In this document: in pieces, positions 63,937 to 64,000 of the stretch
Layout of the letters: every line of letters begins with the position of its first letter
How positions within the stretch are numbered: position 1 is the stretch's first letter
Source of the DNA: Macrotis lagotis
Lineage: Eukaryota > Chordata > Mammalia > Peramelemorphia > Peramelidae
Direction of reading: 5' to 3'
Assembly: GCF_037893015.1 (NCBI RefSeq)
Contig: NC_133663.1
Location: 2,865,378-2,929,377 of the forward strand
Length of the DNA: 64,000 bases
Notes under the pieces: generated by a model
The model's input: only the letters and a program-made list of their open reading frames with translations
What the model was told of the DNA's origin: nothing
Database searches by the model: none
Position numbers and translations under genes: made by a program

Positions 63937-64000
63937 GTTTCTAGAGATTTTTTCCAGGCAGGCTCTGGATCTGGGAAACTGTGAAAACAAAGTAGCTAAG

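Larger units (their letters stand above)
58972..64000. other. Intergenic, no gene recognised
   Basis: L2-type 3' ends occur at about 59140-59265 (GATCCTTGAGGGTAGGAACA) and about 62690-62755. Microsatellites lie at 61631-61673 and 63890-63936. No exon with conserved coding sequence was found on either strand; the next expected syntenic gene is not visible. Confidence 0.55.

Noticed and set aside
58972..64000. Start of ATP13A3 (expected downstream neighbour)
   Set aside because: No exon with P-type ATPase sequence or a matching CpG-rich first exon was seen.

Overview
The window is vertebrate nuclear DNA, most probably from an Australian-lineage (australidelphian) marsupial. The main evidence is the repeat content. 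There are many copies of a roughly 150-bp tRNA/MIR-type SINE that opens with GGGGCAGCTAGGTGG-like sequence and ends in CCTTGCAAAAA, as remembered for marsupial WSINE/MAR elements. There is also a longer, roughly 300-bp SINE with a GAAGGACAAACATCATC-type tail, and mammalian L1, L2 and MIR remnants. No prokaryotic features, CRISPR arrays or stand-alone RNA genes were seen. The species guess rests on memory of SINE families, not on a search.

There are two protein-coding genes, both on the + strand, in the order LSG1 then TMEM44, which matches the neighbourhood remembered for human 3q29. LSG1 is partial: its last six coding exons (363-3325) encode the G1 and G3 motifs of the circularly permuted GTPase and the C-terminal tail, followed by a polyadenylation signal at 4006. 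TMEM44 appears complete: 11 coding exons from 7596 to 32568 join in frame to give 452 codons for a seven-helix membrane protein with a long cytosolic tail. It starts in a CpG-rich block.

The most notable results concern splicing and promoter DNA. (1) LSG1 contains an AT-AC intron with the exact U12-type 5' consensus. (2) A perfect 122-bp tandem duplication copies that intron's branch site, AC acceptor and the first 64 bp of the next exon. (3) TMEM44 intron 6 is a U12-type GT-AG intron with consensus donor and branch site, so neighbouring genes each carry a minor-spliceosome intron. (4) Directly upstream of the TMEM44 ATG lies about 770 bp of (GGCCCC)n-rich DNA, the complement of the GGGGCC repeat unit known from C9orf72. 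It is open in the TMEM44 frame and codes for dipeptide repeats in both directions.

From about 33 kb to 64 kb no gene was found. The DNA becomes AT-richer and holds transposable-element debris: a young 5'-truncated L1 with a 14-bp target-site duplication, older L1 pieces on both strands, a degenerate non-L1 LINE (RTE-like) whose 3' end resembles the tail of the long SINE, a Tigger-like DNA transposon with inverted ends, many SINEs (several with perfect target-site duplications), L2 fragments and microsatellites. The next gene expected from mammalian synteny (ATP13A3) was not detected and would lie beyond the window.
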